Assembly: GCA_947501565.1 (NCBI GenBank)
Contig: CANMWJ010000012.1
Span: 1 to 64,000, forward strand
Reading direction: 5' to 3'
DNA: 64,000 nt
DNA from: an uncultured Marinobacterium sp.
Lineage (GTDB): Bacteria > Pseudomonadota > Gammaproteobacteria > Pseudomonadales > Balneatricaceae
Position 1 is the first letter of the stretch; every line of letters starts with the position of its first letter. The notes under the pieces are model-generated. The model did no database searches, was not told where the DNA came from, and worked only from the letters and a program-made list of their open reading frames with translations. Positions 8,560 to 20,200 of this stretch are shown here, piece after piece. The position numbers and the translations under genes were made by a program.

Positions 8560-8853
8560 TTAGTAAGCACCGCAGGCACGACGGCAAGCGTACAGAGAGC
8601 CGTGTGGCAGGCAGTCCATTACACACTGGTGCGCGCCATAACCGCGGCTCTTCACTTCATTACCGCGAGATTTCACTTCGCTCATCTGCTCCGCTTCTTG
8701 GCGCATCGCTTTCTCTACCAGCTGGTCTGCCTGGGTGTACAGTGCTGCTGCTTCAGCACGCAGTTCCGCTACAGACTTTTCACCCGCCCATGCGCCAGTT
8801 ACAGCGGTAGCGGAGATCGCCAGAGTTAGTACCAGTTTGCCGAATGCTTTCAT
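8560..8853 (-). CDS. Small secreted Cys-rich peptide with a tandem basic repeat
   Basis: A 97-aa protein not recognised as any named family. A clear signal peptide spans residues 1-23, with cleavage predicted after AWA. The mature N-terminal half is an Ala/Glu-rich amphipathic helix. A direct repeat EVKSRG-N-EVKSRG follows at about 59-71. The C-terminus carries four cysteines (77, 81, 90, 94) spaced C-x3-C-x8-C-x3-C, a helical-hairpin twin C-x3-C pattern. The ATG at 8851-8853 is selected over an upstream in-frame ATG because GAGGA lies 7 bases before it and the signal peptide begins there. It lies 78 bases downstream of the 700-aa caspase on the same strand. Inference: it may be a substrate or effector of the neighbouring proteases, since metacaspase-type enzymes cut after Arg or Lys. 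Confidence 0.75.
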   Translation of the reverse strand: MKAFGKLVLTLAISATAVTGAWAGEKSVAELRAEAAALYTQADQLVEKAMRQEAEQMSEVKSRGNEVKSRGYGAHQCVMDCLPHGSLYACRRACGAY

Positions 8854-8931
8854 GGGTGTTTCCTCATTTTCCATATTGGGATTGATGCTTGAGTGCTACT
8901 CAATTGGTTTCGTTAATTTTGCTGAATCGTT

Positions 8932-11034
8932 TTACTGACTGACCTGCCAGCTATAAATCTCCAACCCACCGCTTGCTGGCGGTTTACCACCGCCCAATCC
9001 GCGCGTTGAGACGTGCAGTGGCGGTTGCTCCAGTTGCGACAGGTCGCTGCTTACGCCAGTGCCGGGCTGGCTACTCAGCAGAAGATGTTCAGTACCTACT
9101 GTCTCCACGTTGACGTGCCACTCAAAGCTGAGTTTTTCGCCGGGCTGCAGGCGATTGGGCTGTCCGCTGGACGGGTAGAGCTGGGTGATACCGTATTGGC
9201 TATCGATAAAGAGGATGCTCACGTCCTGCCGCTGGCGGCTGGTGTTTTCCAGCCGGAACAGAATCTGGTCATTTTCCTTCAGCGTTGGTTGCGTATTCAG
9301 CGGCAGATCCCGTGTCTCGCCGCCTCGCTGGATCTGGAAGCTGACATCCAGTTGCTGCTGGGTACCCGGCAGACGCTGGTTGCTCTCCAGCAGGCGTTCG
9401 GCGTTGGCGATCTTCAGCAGGCTATTTTTCAGCACTTTCTGCGCTTTTGAGGGCTGGGGCAGCGGCATATTCAACAGCCGCTGCGGTTGTCGGGTATCGA
9501 GACAGGTTTGCAGCGTTGCTGCTTCAATACGTTGCTGGTCGCATGGTAGCGTCTGGTCTGCTTGAAGGAACCAAAGCTGACCATCGAATTGGCTGACCAG
9601 AATATCTGCTTCATCGATGGCACTGAGCGTCAGTTGTGCTTCCTGTTTGGTAATCTTTTCCAGAGTACCAGCCAATTTCTGTTGTTGTGCCTGATCGAGG
9701 GATTTGCTGGGTAACAGGGTCACGTTAAGGCTGAAATCGACCGCCGGTTTAACCAGGCGGGCGTAGAGGGTTTTCGGCCAGCCTTGGGTATCAATGGTTC
9801 CCAACTTTGCTGTGCTAGTGACGGTACCGGCCTGATTCAGCGTGACGGTGGTCAGCGCCTCTTCATCTTTCGCCAGAGCGTCGGCAAAAATCGCCACTTC
9901 GGAGCCCGCTGTCAGCATCGCCAGACTGCCACCCTGGATGTTGAGGGTTCTGCCATCCATACGTGCATTGAACTGTTGTACGCCGCGACCTTCACCGCCA
10001 AAAACGGTGCTGCTCATATCCGAGGCGCTGAACAATGGCGTGCTATTGCGCCACGGCGTGGTCTGGTAGCGAGCCAGAACCTGTTGTGCCAGCTGCTGAT
10101 AGCTGAGATTGGCATTGGAGCCCAGTACGTCCATCAGGGTATAGGTAAAAAGGCCGTGGAAGCGGCGGTTAGCGTCCCCGCGTGGCAGCTTCATCTCCGG
10201 GGTGGTCTGGGTGCTTTGTGCCGCGGAGAAAGCGATCAGCTGGCCCCGTTGTTCAGACGTATTCCCCCGGGATTTGAACAGTGCCTGTTGTAAGCCCAGG
10301 TCTTGCTGATAACCGGGGAGGTCCCACTGCTGGAAACTCCCCCCGTCGGTTGCTTCACTATTGCCGCGGTTGCGTGCTTCCAACTGTTTGATGATGGATG
10401 TTTCCGGGATGCCAAGTACATTGCTGTCCACACGGCGGTAGCGTATTTCCGGCATCGCTGCGCCACGGGTCATGGTGCCGGAGTGGCAGCTGTCAAAAAT
10501 CACCCAGACATCCGCACCCTTATCGCGGATTTTGTCCACGTAAAGGGCGATCTCGTCGTCGAGGATGGCGTTTTCAACCGAACCGATATAGCTGCTCCAG
10601 CGTTTGGCGTCGGTAGGCAGGAAGATCTCGTCGAGGCCATCCGCTTCATCGTTGCTGGTCTGACTGGCGGGCTGGCGGCTGCCGTGACCGGCAAAGTGCA
10701 GGTAGAAAAAATCATCCGGCTGGGCTTTGTTGGCCAGCGCCTCCAAAGCGTTCAGAATGTTCTGGCGCGTCGGGGAGGTGTAACCCTCTTGGGTCAACAG
10801 CTGCTGGATGCTGTCTTTGCTGAAGCCGCGCTGGCGCAACACGGCGCTGACGATCTCTGCGTCATGGGTTGGGCCGTCCAGCTGCAGGTTCTGCGGTAGA
10901 TGGGGGTAGTCGGACACACCGATCAGCAGGGCATGTTTGGCGCCCAGTGCATGCGCGGAGAACATGCTGGTGATGGCCAGTCCGCTACTCAGCAGCAAGG
11001 TCGCAAGTCGTTTAGGGGTGCCCAACTTTTTCAT
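8932..11034 (-). CDS. Exported caspase-family (C14/metacaspase-like) protein, 700 aa
   Basis: An exported cysteine peptidase of the caspase fold. The signal peptide covers about residues 1-31. The caspase domain starts immediately after it (HALLIGVSDYP) and carries the dyad His117 in HFAGHGSR and Cys183 in IFDSCHSG, both intact. An acidic segment between them (NDEADGLDEIFLPTD) is typical of bacterial metacaspase-like proteins. The middle third is beta-rich and unassigned. Residues about 560-680 resemble the DUF4384 type of C-terminal domain (NDQILFRLENTS, FIDSQYGITQLYPSSG). The ATG at 11034 follows GGAG with a 5-base gap. It is downstream of the giant CHAT gene and upstream of the Cys-rich peptide on the same strand; its 5' region holds a 13-base element shared with the CHAT gene. 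Confidence 0.87.
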   Translation of the reverse strand: MKKLGTPKRLATLLLSSGLAITSMFSAHALGAKHALLIGVSDYPHLPQNLQLDGPTHDAEIVSAVLRQRGFSKDSIQQLLTQEGYTSPTRQNILNALEALANKAQPDDFFYLHFAGHGSRQPASQTSNDEADGLDEIFLPTDAKRWSSYIGSVENAILDDEIALYVDKIRDKGADVWVIFDSCHSGTMTRGAAMPEIRYRRVDSNVLGIPETSIIKQLEARNRGNSEATDGGSFQQWDLPGYQQDLGLQQALFKSRGNTSEQRGQLIAFSAAQSTQTTPEMKLPRGDANRRFHGLFTYTLMDVLGSNANLSYQQLAQQVLARYQTTPWRNSTPLFSASDMSSTVFGGEGRGVQQFNARMDGRTLNIQGGSLAMLTAGSEVAIFADALAKDEEALTTVTLNQAGTVTSTAKLGTIDTQGWPKTLYARLVKPAVDFSLNVTLLPSKSLDQAQQQKLAGTLEKITKQEAQLTLSAIDEADILVSQFDGQLWFLQADQTLPCDQQRIEAATLQTCLDTRQPQRLLNMPLPQPSKAQKVLKNSLLKIANAERLLESNQRLPGTQQQLDVSFQIQRGGETRDLPLNTQPTLKENDQILFRLENTSRQRQDVSILFIDSQYGITQLYPSSGQPNRLQPGEKLSFEWHVNVETVGTEHLLLSSQPGTGVSSDLSQLEQPPLHVSTRGLGGGKPPASGGLEIYSWQVSQ

Positions 11035-11109
11035 AGATACTCCGTTGCTCGGTGGCGGCATGAGGTCCCTGTTTCAGCACCATCTCTCTGCCGCCGGTGT
11101 CTTATCGTT

Positions 11110-11122
11110 TATGACGGACAGC
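11110..11122 (-). promoter_or_regulatory. Shared 13-base element upstream of the 700-aa caspase
   Basis: TATGACGGACAGC on the plus strand (GCTGTCCGTCATA on the minus strand) occurs here, about 75 bases before the caspase ATG, and again at 20304-20316 upstream of the CHAT gene. Flanking matches extend a few scattered bases further upstream (an AAT about 14-16 bases before CGTC). The CGTC core resembles ECF -10 elements, but no well-spaced -35 was found, so it could equally be an operator. Confidence 0.45.
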
Positions 11123-11225
11123 GTCTGAGATTTGAACAAATCTTAAGAGGACATTGGTTGAATATCCAGTCCAAAACGTTTCTGCCCCCTTTGTATAACG
11201 ACCGGAATTGCTCATCCTAAATGCC

Positions 11226-14200
11226 TTATGGTTTGCCGAAAACGGTAAAACCCGCCCAGGCGGCGGGATGTTTATAGGGGGCTGCGGCGCTGAGCATCTG
11301 CCGCTGAGCCTTCGCCAGAGCACTGAAGTAGTCCTGCTCCGGCGTATCTTCCAACGTCTTGTAGAAACCTTGCATCAGACTGGCGGTGGCGCTGTCATCC
11401 ACCTTCCAGTAGGAGGCGACCACCGTAGGCACGTTGGCGTGGGCAAATGCCCGTGCCAGCGTGGCGTACTCCAGCCCCGGTTTGCCGATGCCGGTCTCAC
11501 AGGCCGAGAGCACCACCAGATCGGTCTGCTCCAGGTCGAGGGTGGCGATATCGATCACGTTGAGGCGGTAGTTGTCCGCCAGCAACAGGTAGCTGTCCGC
11601 TGGCGTACCCTGATTCAGTTTACCGTGGGTGGCCAGATGCATCACACGCGCTTCATCGGTAGCGGCGGTAAGGTTGGCGTAGGTGGCCTGGTTGCCCTCC
11701 AGAATGATGTGTTCACTGCTGCTGTCCGCTGCGATCCGGGCCACCTCCCTGCGTGCGCCCGGCAGGCTGCCATCGGGATCGGCCACCATCAGCAGCGCGT
11801 CGCTGTACGAGGCGTTGTGCTGTAGTACCAGATTGAGATGGTACATTGAGGGGATCACACCCAGGTTAAAGCGCTCGACGGCATACTCTACCTGCGGTTT
11901 GATCTGGCGTACCAGCGCCGGGAAGGGCAGGTAGGTCAATGCGCCGACGGGCGTGATAAACACCTGTGACTTGCCTGCCAGCTCACGTTCTACAGGCCTT
12001 AGCAGGTGTTCATAAAGCCAGTTGAGCTGCTGCAGCTGCTCTCTATCATGCTGGCCGCGTGAGTTTACTGGTGCGTTGGCAGACAGGCCCCTTGCTGCCA
12101 GCTGAGGAGACAGGTTTGAGGCCTGATACCGCAGCCCGGTCACCGCTGCGCTGCTGGCGGTTTCCAGTGCCTGGCGGCTGACATTGACCTCGCGGATCTG
12201 CGCACCCTCCTGCGTCACTACCTGAATCAGCAGTTTGTCCGGCGTCGGCAGGTACTGCACCAGCGCTTGTTGCGGACCGAGTTGTTTATGCATTGCCGCG
12301 ACCTCTCGCGGATCCAGCTTCAGCATCTGGTAGAGACCGTAGTGTTCGTTTTCGATGCGCGCGAGCAGTTTCTCCCGTACCCGGTTTTTCTCCTTCAACT
12401 TTTTCTTCAGGGCGTTGCCTCTGTCCACCTCTGTGGGCAGGTTGTTGTCGGTACGATTGCCTTGCGCTGCGGTTTGTGCGCCCTGAGTCTCGGCAGAGGC
12501 GTGCAGTTGCTGTTCAAGCTCTCCGATGTTTTGTTGCATCCTGTGGTACCTGGCCAGCAGGCGGCCCTGTGGGCTTGCCGGGTCGATGCGCGTCAGGAAG
12601 ATTTCGCTAAGGTCCTGTTGCTGCTGGTGTTCGTGATCGGCAAAGGCGATCTGGCCCAACTGGTTATCGGTCAGCAGCGAAGCGATACCGTCGCTCTGGT
12701 AGGCCAGCACACCCAAGTCTGTTGCGGCGTAGATACGGCCCTCGCCGTCAATTGAAACGGCGTGCACGGTGCGGGCTCCGTACTGTCCCAGGCGCTGATC
12801 TTTTGGCAGCAGTTGGTTGAGCCGGTCCGGGTAGAACCATTTGCCGTTGTGATAGAGCACAACGCCGCCTGCGGATGGGAACAGCCAGCTGTTCGTGTTG
12901 CGGAAGCGGGCGCCCTGTCGACCCAGCCAAAGCATATCGGTTTTGGCTTCCACCGCGGTGTAGGTGGGATCCTTAAGCGTACGGAAGGAGCGGCGCTGGG
13001 CATGTGCTTCAGGACCAGCCTTTTCACGGGCGAAACTCTGGCTGGTGGAAACGATTGCGGTATTGGCATCGATACGGGTGTAACCGGTGGTAAACCAGTG
13101 ACTCGGCCGACCGAGATTGTCGAACTTCTTACCGTTCCATCTGAGCAGACCGCCATTAAGCTTCACGCCCTGATAGTCGAGGTGCCCTTCGTCTGAGGCG
13201 ACGACGTGCAGCGCGCCGTTCAGGTCTTCGTAGATTGTGGTCAGCATGGAGCTTCGGGACGGGAAAAGCTCGGGGTTCAGAATGTAATTGAACTCCTGCA
13301 CCTTGTCGTTGGCATAGCGGAACAGAGAGGACCCGGCGGTCACCCAGATGGTGCCCTCCTTATCAACATGGATATCCTCGATTCCGCCACGCCAGCCGCT
13401 CTCTTCAACCGACGCTTCCGCACGGAACAGCTCCTGCGCCTGATCGGAGCCGCGTTGGAAGCGGATCAGGGTTCGGCCGTCGTGAGTGATCAGGTTGCCG
13501 TCTTGGTCTTGCGTCAGGATGCGTGCATCAGCACCGGAAAAACGGTCTGCAGCGTAGACCGGCTGACCTTGTTCAAGATAGAGGATCTGGCTGCCGGTGG
13601 CGATGAAGGTCAGTCCCAGTGTGTTGTCGCTCAGCAGGTCGTAAACCGGGCCGTTGTTGAAATGCTGCGCTTTGTTGTTGAGGCGGGTGTATACCCCTTC
13701 GCGGCTGAGTAGGGCCAGTCCGTTTGCTCCGCTGAAGGAGTGTTGCGGGCCCACCTGCAGGCCGCCCCGGCGGGTTTCGTAGGGGAGTGGCATCGCCTCA
13801 AAATAGTTGTCTTTCAGAACGTTGATGGCGCGGTCGGTATTTACTACCAGGGTGTCGCCTACCTCAGGCAGCTGCCAGATCGCCAGTTCGTGGATCCGTT
13901 TTGACAGCAGCAGGTCCTGCTGACGGGCGATGATCTGTGCGCGGTGGTCGGACAGGTGCCAGATACCGTTGCGTTCGTTCAGCGCCTGCCTATAGATCAG
14001 GCCGTTGTGCAGCCAGTAGAGTATTCCCTGCGCCTGGTGCCAGGCGAACTGTTCCGCCTGCCCCAAAGAGCTGTTTTTACCGTCACTGTGCAACCAGAGC
14101 TGGCCGTCGTTGAGGTAAACCAGGTTGTTGCTATGACCGGACAGGACGGAGAGCTTCTCTATATTTCCGGCGGCAAGCGTTTGTATCCGGGTTGGCTGCT

Positions 14201-17200
14201 TAGCCGCAGCCGTCAGCTGAAAAACGCCTTGTACGGTCGCCGCGTAAAGTTGGTCGCCGCGTGTGGTGAGGCTGGCGATCCGAGGGGCGGTCAGACCCTG
14301 GGCGGGCCCCCAGAAGCGGAGCGGTGCCTGATAGTCACCTGAAAGGGCCATCAGGCCTTTACTGCTGCCGAGCCAGAGGGTGCCGTCATCGGTTTCCGCC
14401 AGAGCGAGTATCTGTGAGCGTCCATCCAGATCGAGTGGTGACAGGTTGGCGGAGAGGTGCCCCAAGGCGTTGTCGTAACCGAACCACTGCCAGAAGCCAT
14501 TACGCAATACCGACAGACCGTTATCACTGGCAACCACCAGATCACCATTGCGACGGATCAGCAGTGCGTTCTTATCGCTGTTCGCCTGTGCTTTGGCGAA
14601 TAGTTCAGCGTTGCCGTAGCGTTTCCAGTATGCGCTGTTGCTGAAGTCGGAGCGCTGCAACCAATGTGCGTCGCGCAGCAGCACCAGCGGCTGCTGATCG
14701 ATCTCCGCCAGCAGCTGCTGTAACTCCGGTTGTGGTTGGGCAAGTGTTACTCCGCGCAGCCAGTTCTGCGCGTCACTCCAGCGCGAGAACTCCTGGCGAG
14801 GCAGGCCATGTGGTTTGACCGTGCTGTAGAGCTGGTGCAGTTGACGGACCGCCTGCGCTGCGTCGAGTTGGTTACGCGGGTCGTTTAACGCTTTGGCCGT
14901 ATCGAACAGTTCGTAGAGCAGGCTTTCCGCTTCGTCGAAGTGACCTGCACTGCTGCGTACGTTTTCTACCAGATAACTTGCCAGTGCCAGCTTGGCGTGT
15001 TGTTCCTCTTTGCTGTCGTATGGCGCTTTGTTGTAGTCCGCGCGCAGCTGATCCAGGGTTTCATCCTGATGATCAAGGCGCGGCAGGTCTTTCAGGTTGT
15101 GTACCTTCTGCACCTTTTTCACCATGCTGAGCAGGGATTGGAACGCCTGGGTTACGCGCAGGGCCATCGCGTGACCGGCATCGGAGCTGACTTTTACGAT
15201 CTCGCCACTGTTGTCGTAACGCACACGCAGCTCGCCCACGTCCTTCAGTATGATCCGTGTTGGTTTGCCAAGCGGACCGTATTCAAAATGCAGCTCCTCC
15301 CCTTTGCTGGTCTGTAGCAAAACGATCTCATCCTCTTCGTTGTACTCCAGACGGATACTTTTGCCGCTGGAATCGAGGATACGCGCAAGCTGACCGCTGT
15401 CGGTGTAGGTCAGGCGGATAAATCCCGCGCCTTTGGCAAAATAGGTTGGTTTGCCGAAGAGAGGATGATCGCGGCGGGTGATCATTTCGCCGTTGGGCAG
15501 CAGTATTTCGACCGCAGGCTCGTCGCCATCGAATTTATAGAAGATCTGCGTGCCGTCACTGTTCAGAGCATCTTTGCGGGCGTTGTTAAACCAGTTGATA
15601 TAACGCAGTGAGGCGCCCGGGCCGCCATGGTTGCCGGTGTACTGCTCGAACTCAGAGAGGGAATCACCGAGCTGCCCCAACGCTTTGCGTTCCCAGTCTT
15701 TATCCACCTGTAAGCCGCGTGCTTTCGCTTCCTGGATCTCTTTCAGGGCAACGATCGGGCTGCCACTCCAGAGCAGATTCTTGTGCAGGAAGGAGCGTAG
15801 CTTCTCTTCGTCGTAGGGGTTGCGGGCGATCATCTGCGCGCCGTAGCCGCGGGTTTTAGCGGCGCCCAGCTGCTGCGAGTATTTGGCGACCAGCGTATGG
15901 AAGTGGGCGGTGTTATCGCGGCTGAAATAGCTGCGTTCGGCCAGCGAATTGGCCGCGCATTTCAGATCCTGACGGGCACGGCAGAAACTCTCCCGGTAAC
16001 GCAGGTAGTTGTCGTGGCTGCCACGCGTGGATTTGTAGGCTAGCCAGTCCTGCTCGGCCGCCTGGATCGTTTTCACAGGCAAGCGTTGCTGTTTCGACTG
16101 GTTCTCGTACACCCAGGCGCTGTTGAGCAGGAGAGTTAAGCGGTTGCTGATACGCACTTGGTCGGTCGCCTGCTCAAAGTCCGTCAGGCAGTGCTGCAGG
16201 GTTTGATGGGCGTCTGTCCAACTTTTGTTGCCGACATGGATATCGATCAGCTTTTCGCAGGCAAATGCCTCGTAAGGAGCTGCCTGCCTGGCACGTTGCC
16301 AGAAGGCTAGACGGTCAGCATCGCTGCGGTTATCTGGCAGCGAACGTTGCGCCAGCTGCCAGAGGTTTTTATCCCAGGGGCGTGTTAGCAACAGCTGTTC
16401 GATGAACTGTTGGGCCTGTGTCGGGCTCTGGTGTTCGGTTTTGTACTCGAAGAGCAGCGTCTGCAGTTTGCTGTCGGCAGGATACAGCGCAAGCAGCTTT
16501 TCTGCCTGAGCCAGTGCTGCTGTTTTCTCTCCCGATTGCCACTGCAGACGCAAGGCACGGCGGTTTAGCGCCTGATGATCAGGATAGTGATCCAGCGCTT
16601 CCTGTAGCAGTGACCGGTAGACGCTGTTACGTTTCAGCGTCTGTAGCAGGCCAAGTGCACGGGTGTAGGTGTTTGCGCTGGGGCGTGGCGTACGGTACTG
16701 CTCAAAGACCGCATAGGCCTGGGCCGGATCACCCGCTTCACGGAAGGCATCCATAAAGCGGCGCAGCTGGCTCTGGCTCATATCCGCTTTCTGTTCAGCG
16801 CCCTTGCTCATCCAGAACACAGCCTCGTTCGGGCGCTTGTCCGCCAGCTCCAGTTTGGCCATCTGGAACATCAGGCGGGCATTGTCGGGTGAGGCTTTTA
16901 AGGCGGCGGTCAGCTCCTCACGGGCCTGACCTTTATCACCGGTGCTAATCAGGCCTTCGATAAAATAGCGCGCCTGGCGGGCTCTGAGATCTTCCTCTCC
17001 ATACCAGCGGGCAACCAGTGCTGCATAACGGCGCGCCTGTTCCGGCTGACGGTTTTTCAACAGCAGCTCCACCGGTTTGTCGCGGTTGGAGTAGAACGGC
17101 AGGATTGCGGTGCCGGTGAGTGCGGCGTCCCGCGCTTCCTGGAAGTAGCTGTTGTTGGCCAACGCGTAGGATTTGGCCATCCATGCGCGGCTATCGCGGG

Positions 17201-20200
17201 GATTCTGCTGCAGGTACTGTTCGATGACCGGCAGACGGTCGCTGTGTTTCCAGCCATGTTGCTGCAGCAGCGCACGGATATAACGTCCGCTGAGGGTGTC
17301 CCGGATATCGGCGCGGTTGGCGAATTCTGACGCTAGCTGGCGCAGCTCTTTGCGCTCCAGCAGTGCCATCTCTTCGTAGAACCAGACCGGTTGCCACATA
17401 TTCGGCGCCAGTTCGATCACCCGGTGCAGGTAACCAAACATCGCAGCAAACTGCTGCTGGTTTTCCACCTCCGTGGCCAGGTCGAGCAGGGCGTAGATCT
17501 CCCGTTTGTCGTAGTCGCCGGACACCGGGTAACGGGCAAGCACCTGTTCCGGATGCGTATCCAGCGTTATTAACATCTGTGGCGTGATACCCAGCTGTGT
17601 TTTCAGTGCGGCGGGTGCCTGGTTATACGCGGTTTCCAGTTGATCAAGGCGGCGATGTACGGTGCTCCAGATATAGGCCGCACGTGGATGAGGCGCAGCG
17701 GATGCCAGATCCTTTTCCAGAGCACTCAGCAGTTTGTCTTTACGGTCTGCCCAATACAGGGCACTCCAGTAGCGCAGGTGTACATCCTCAGAGTTTGCAT
17801 CTTTGTGCTCTGGCTCGGGCAGCGCATCTACCAGCGCCTGCAGAATCTCGAAATGCCCCTGATTGATTGCCAGATCGATGGGCGTGTGGCCCTGGTCATC
17901 CTGTGCCGTTACGTCAAATCCTCCGTTCAGCAGCTGGCCAAGCAGCCGCTTGTATCCCTTTTCCGCAGCAAGATGCAGCAGGGTGCGGCCTTGTGGACCA
18001 AGGACCTGCGGGTTAGCCCCCACTTTCAGCAAGCCGTTGAACGCGTACAGATTATTGCTTGCAAGCCAGATCGCTGACCGCTGCTGGTGGTCACGGGCGT
18101 TGGGATTGGCGCCCTGAGTGAGCAGCCAGTAGGCCAGCGGCCAGTTATCGTCGCGTAGGCTGAGCAGCAACAGGGTATCGCCAGACGCATTCGCATCGTC
18201 GACCTGACCGTAACGTTCTATCCAGCGTTTGAGCATCTTATGGTGCCCGGCCGCATAGAGCTGGTGGTACAACGCGGGCGCCGGACGTGCACCTGCCTTA
18301 AGCAGCAGCTCAGCGATCTCAAAGGTTTCGCGCGTGACGGCCAGCTGCAGCGGACTGATCTGGTTATCGGTCAGGTCAGGTGTGGCGGATATACCTCTGT
18401 CCAGCAGTTGCTGAATCTGGGCAGAGTCTGCGCGACGGACCAGCAGGTGCAGGACGCTGGCCCCCTCAATTCTGAGCTGTTCCAGCTGGGTCTTACTGGC
18501 GCTGCGGATCAGGCGCTGGGTGAGCAGGGGCTGATCGATCTCCAGGGCGGATTGCAGGATCGGGGTGCCATCGCGGTCTTCCGGTTGCAGTAGAACTGAG
18601 TTGGCCAGCAGTTGATCGAGCAGGGGCCACCATGGGGACTCTGCGGTATCCCCGGCATCTGCCAATTCCAGCGCATCCAACACCATCGCCAGCGGGTAAT
18701 CGTACTGTTCGCTGAACTGGTCATACTCTTCGGTCTGTTCCTCACTGATCAGGCCGCGCTGTGCGGGATCAGCCCCCAACTCCAGCAACCAGCGCGCAGT
18801 CTCCGGAGCGTGCGCGAAGATGGCCGCTTGCAGCAGGGAGATACCTTTAGGGTTCAGTTGGTTCACGACCTGAGAGTCATTGTGCAGTTCCCGCAGGTAG
18901 GGCAGAGCGCCATCCTGTCGCTGCTCGATCAGGGTGAACATAAGGTGCAGATTGTCGTGGTTTTTCTGCTGACGTTGCCACTTCACGAGCGGACGAATGA
19001 AATCGTCATCACCGGCGGCCAGCGCCAGCGTCAGTAAGCCGGGGTAGAGGGCCTCTTGGTTTGTATCAAACGCCCACTGCGCCAACTGCTTGAGAAAGCC
19101 GGATTCCTCCCAGAGGTCGACCAGCTCTGGTGTCAGCGCCTCTTCAAAAGTTGTCCGGGTCAGCTGGGGCTGCAGCAGCTGGATCGTTTCCAGATCACCC
19201 AGCTCCAGGGCATAGCGGAGCAGATCGGTAATCAGTAACGTACTTTCAGTGGCAAGCAGTTCCGGCGCCATCGCGCGAAGCAGGGCCGGATCTTCCAGCC
19301 AACCGGCATAGGTGAGCGGGTGTTCGTAACCGGATGATTCCGGGGCGCTTAATACAGATGCGCCGCGGCGGATCAGCTCTCGGGCGAGCGCAGAGTTTTC
19401 AGCAGCCAGCGCCAGTTGTAACAGGGTGGGGCTGTCAGGCTGTGTTTTATCCACAGGCCAGCCAGCATCCAGCAGCAGGGTCAGGGCGTCTGCGCGGTCG
19501 TATTCCAGTGACGCTGCCAGCAGGAAAAATTGCTGGTCTTCGCTGAGCGGGTGTTTGACGCTGTTGTATAGCAGTGTAAACAGGTGCTTATCTTCGCGCT
19601 CCAGAGACCAGTCCAGCGCAGAGTATTCTTCCGCATTTTCAGCCAGAGGATCGGCTCCCTGTTTCAGTAACCGCTCGATCAGTGGGCGGGACTCCAGCGC
19701 AACGGCGTAGTGCAGCAGACTGTTATCCGCCGGGTCTTTAGCAGACAGCGACAGTCCTCTATCGAGCAGCATCTGCAGATTGTCGGCGGCGGATTCGTAT
19801 ACATCTTCAGCGACCACGGCTTGCAGAATGGTCCAGCCGTCCTCTGCCACGGCATGGATATCTGCGCCCTGATCGATCAGCCACGCCGTGAGTTCGGGTT
19901 GATTGCTCATCAGGCTGTACTGCAGCGGAGTGCCGTGCTCGCGGGTGCTGAGATTGATGTCGGCACCCAGCTGTACCAGCTGCTGCACCATCGCCAGGTT
20001 ACCGTTGTGGATCGCATAGATCAGCGGAGTGATGCCCAGCTCATCGCGCTGATTGAGCAGCGTCGGATCTTTTTTCAGCTGAGCTTCCACGGCAGCCGAA
20101 TCGGATGCGTTGATGGACTCGGTTAAAGTGCCCCCAATGGCACTGGGTGCCAGGGGGAGTGTACCCAGCAGCAGTGCCGTACTCAGGACGCCCCTGGTCA

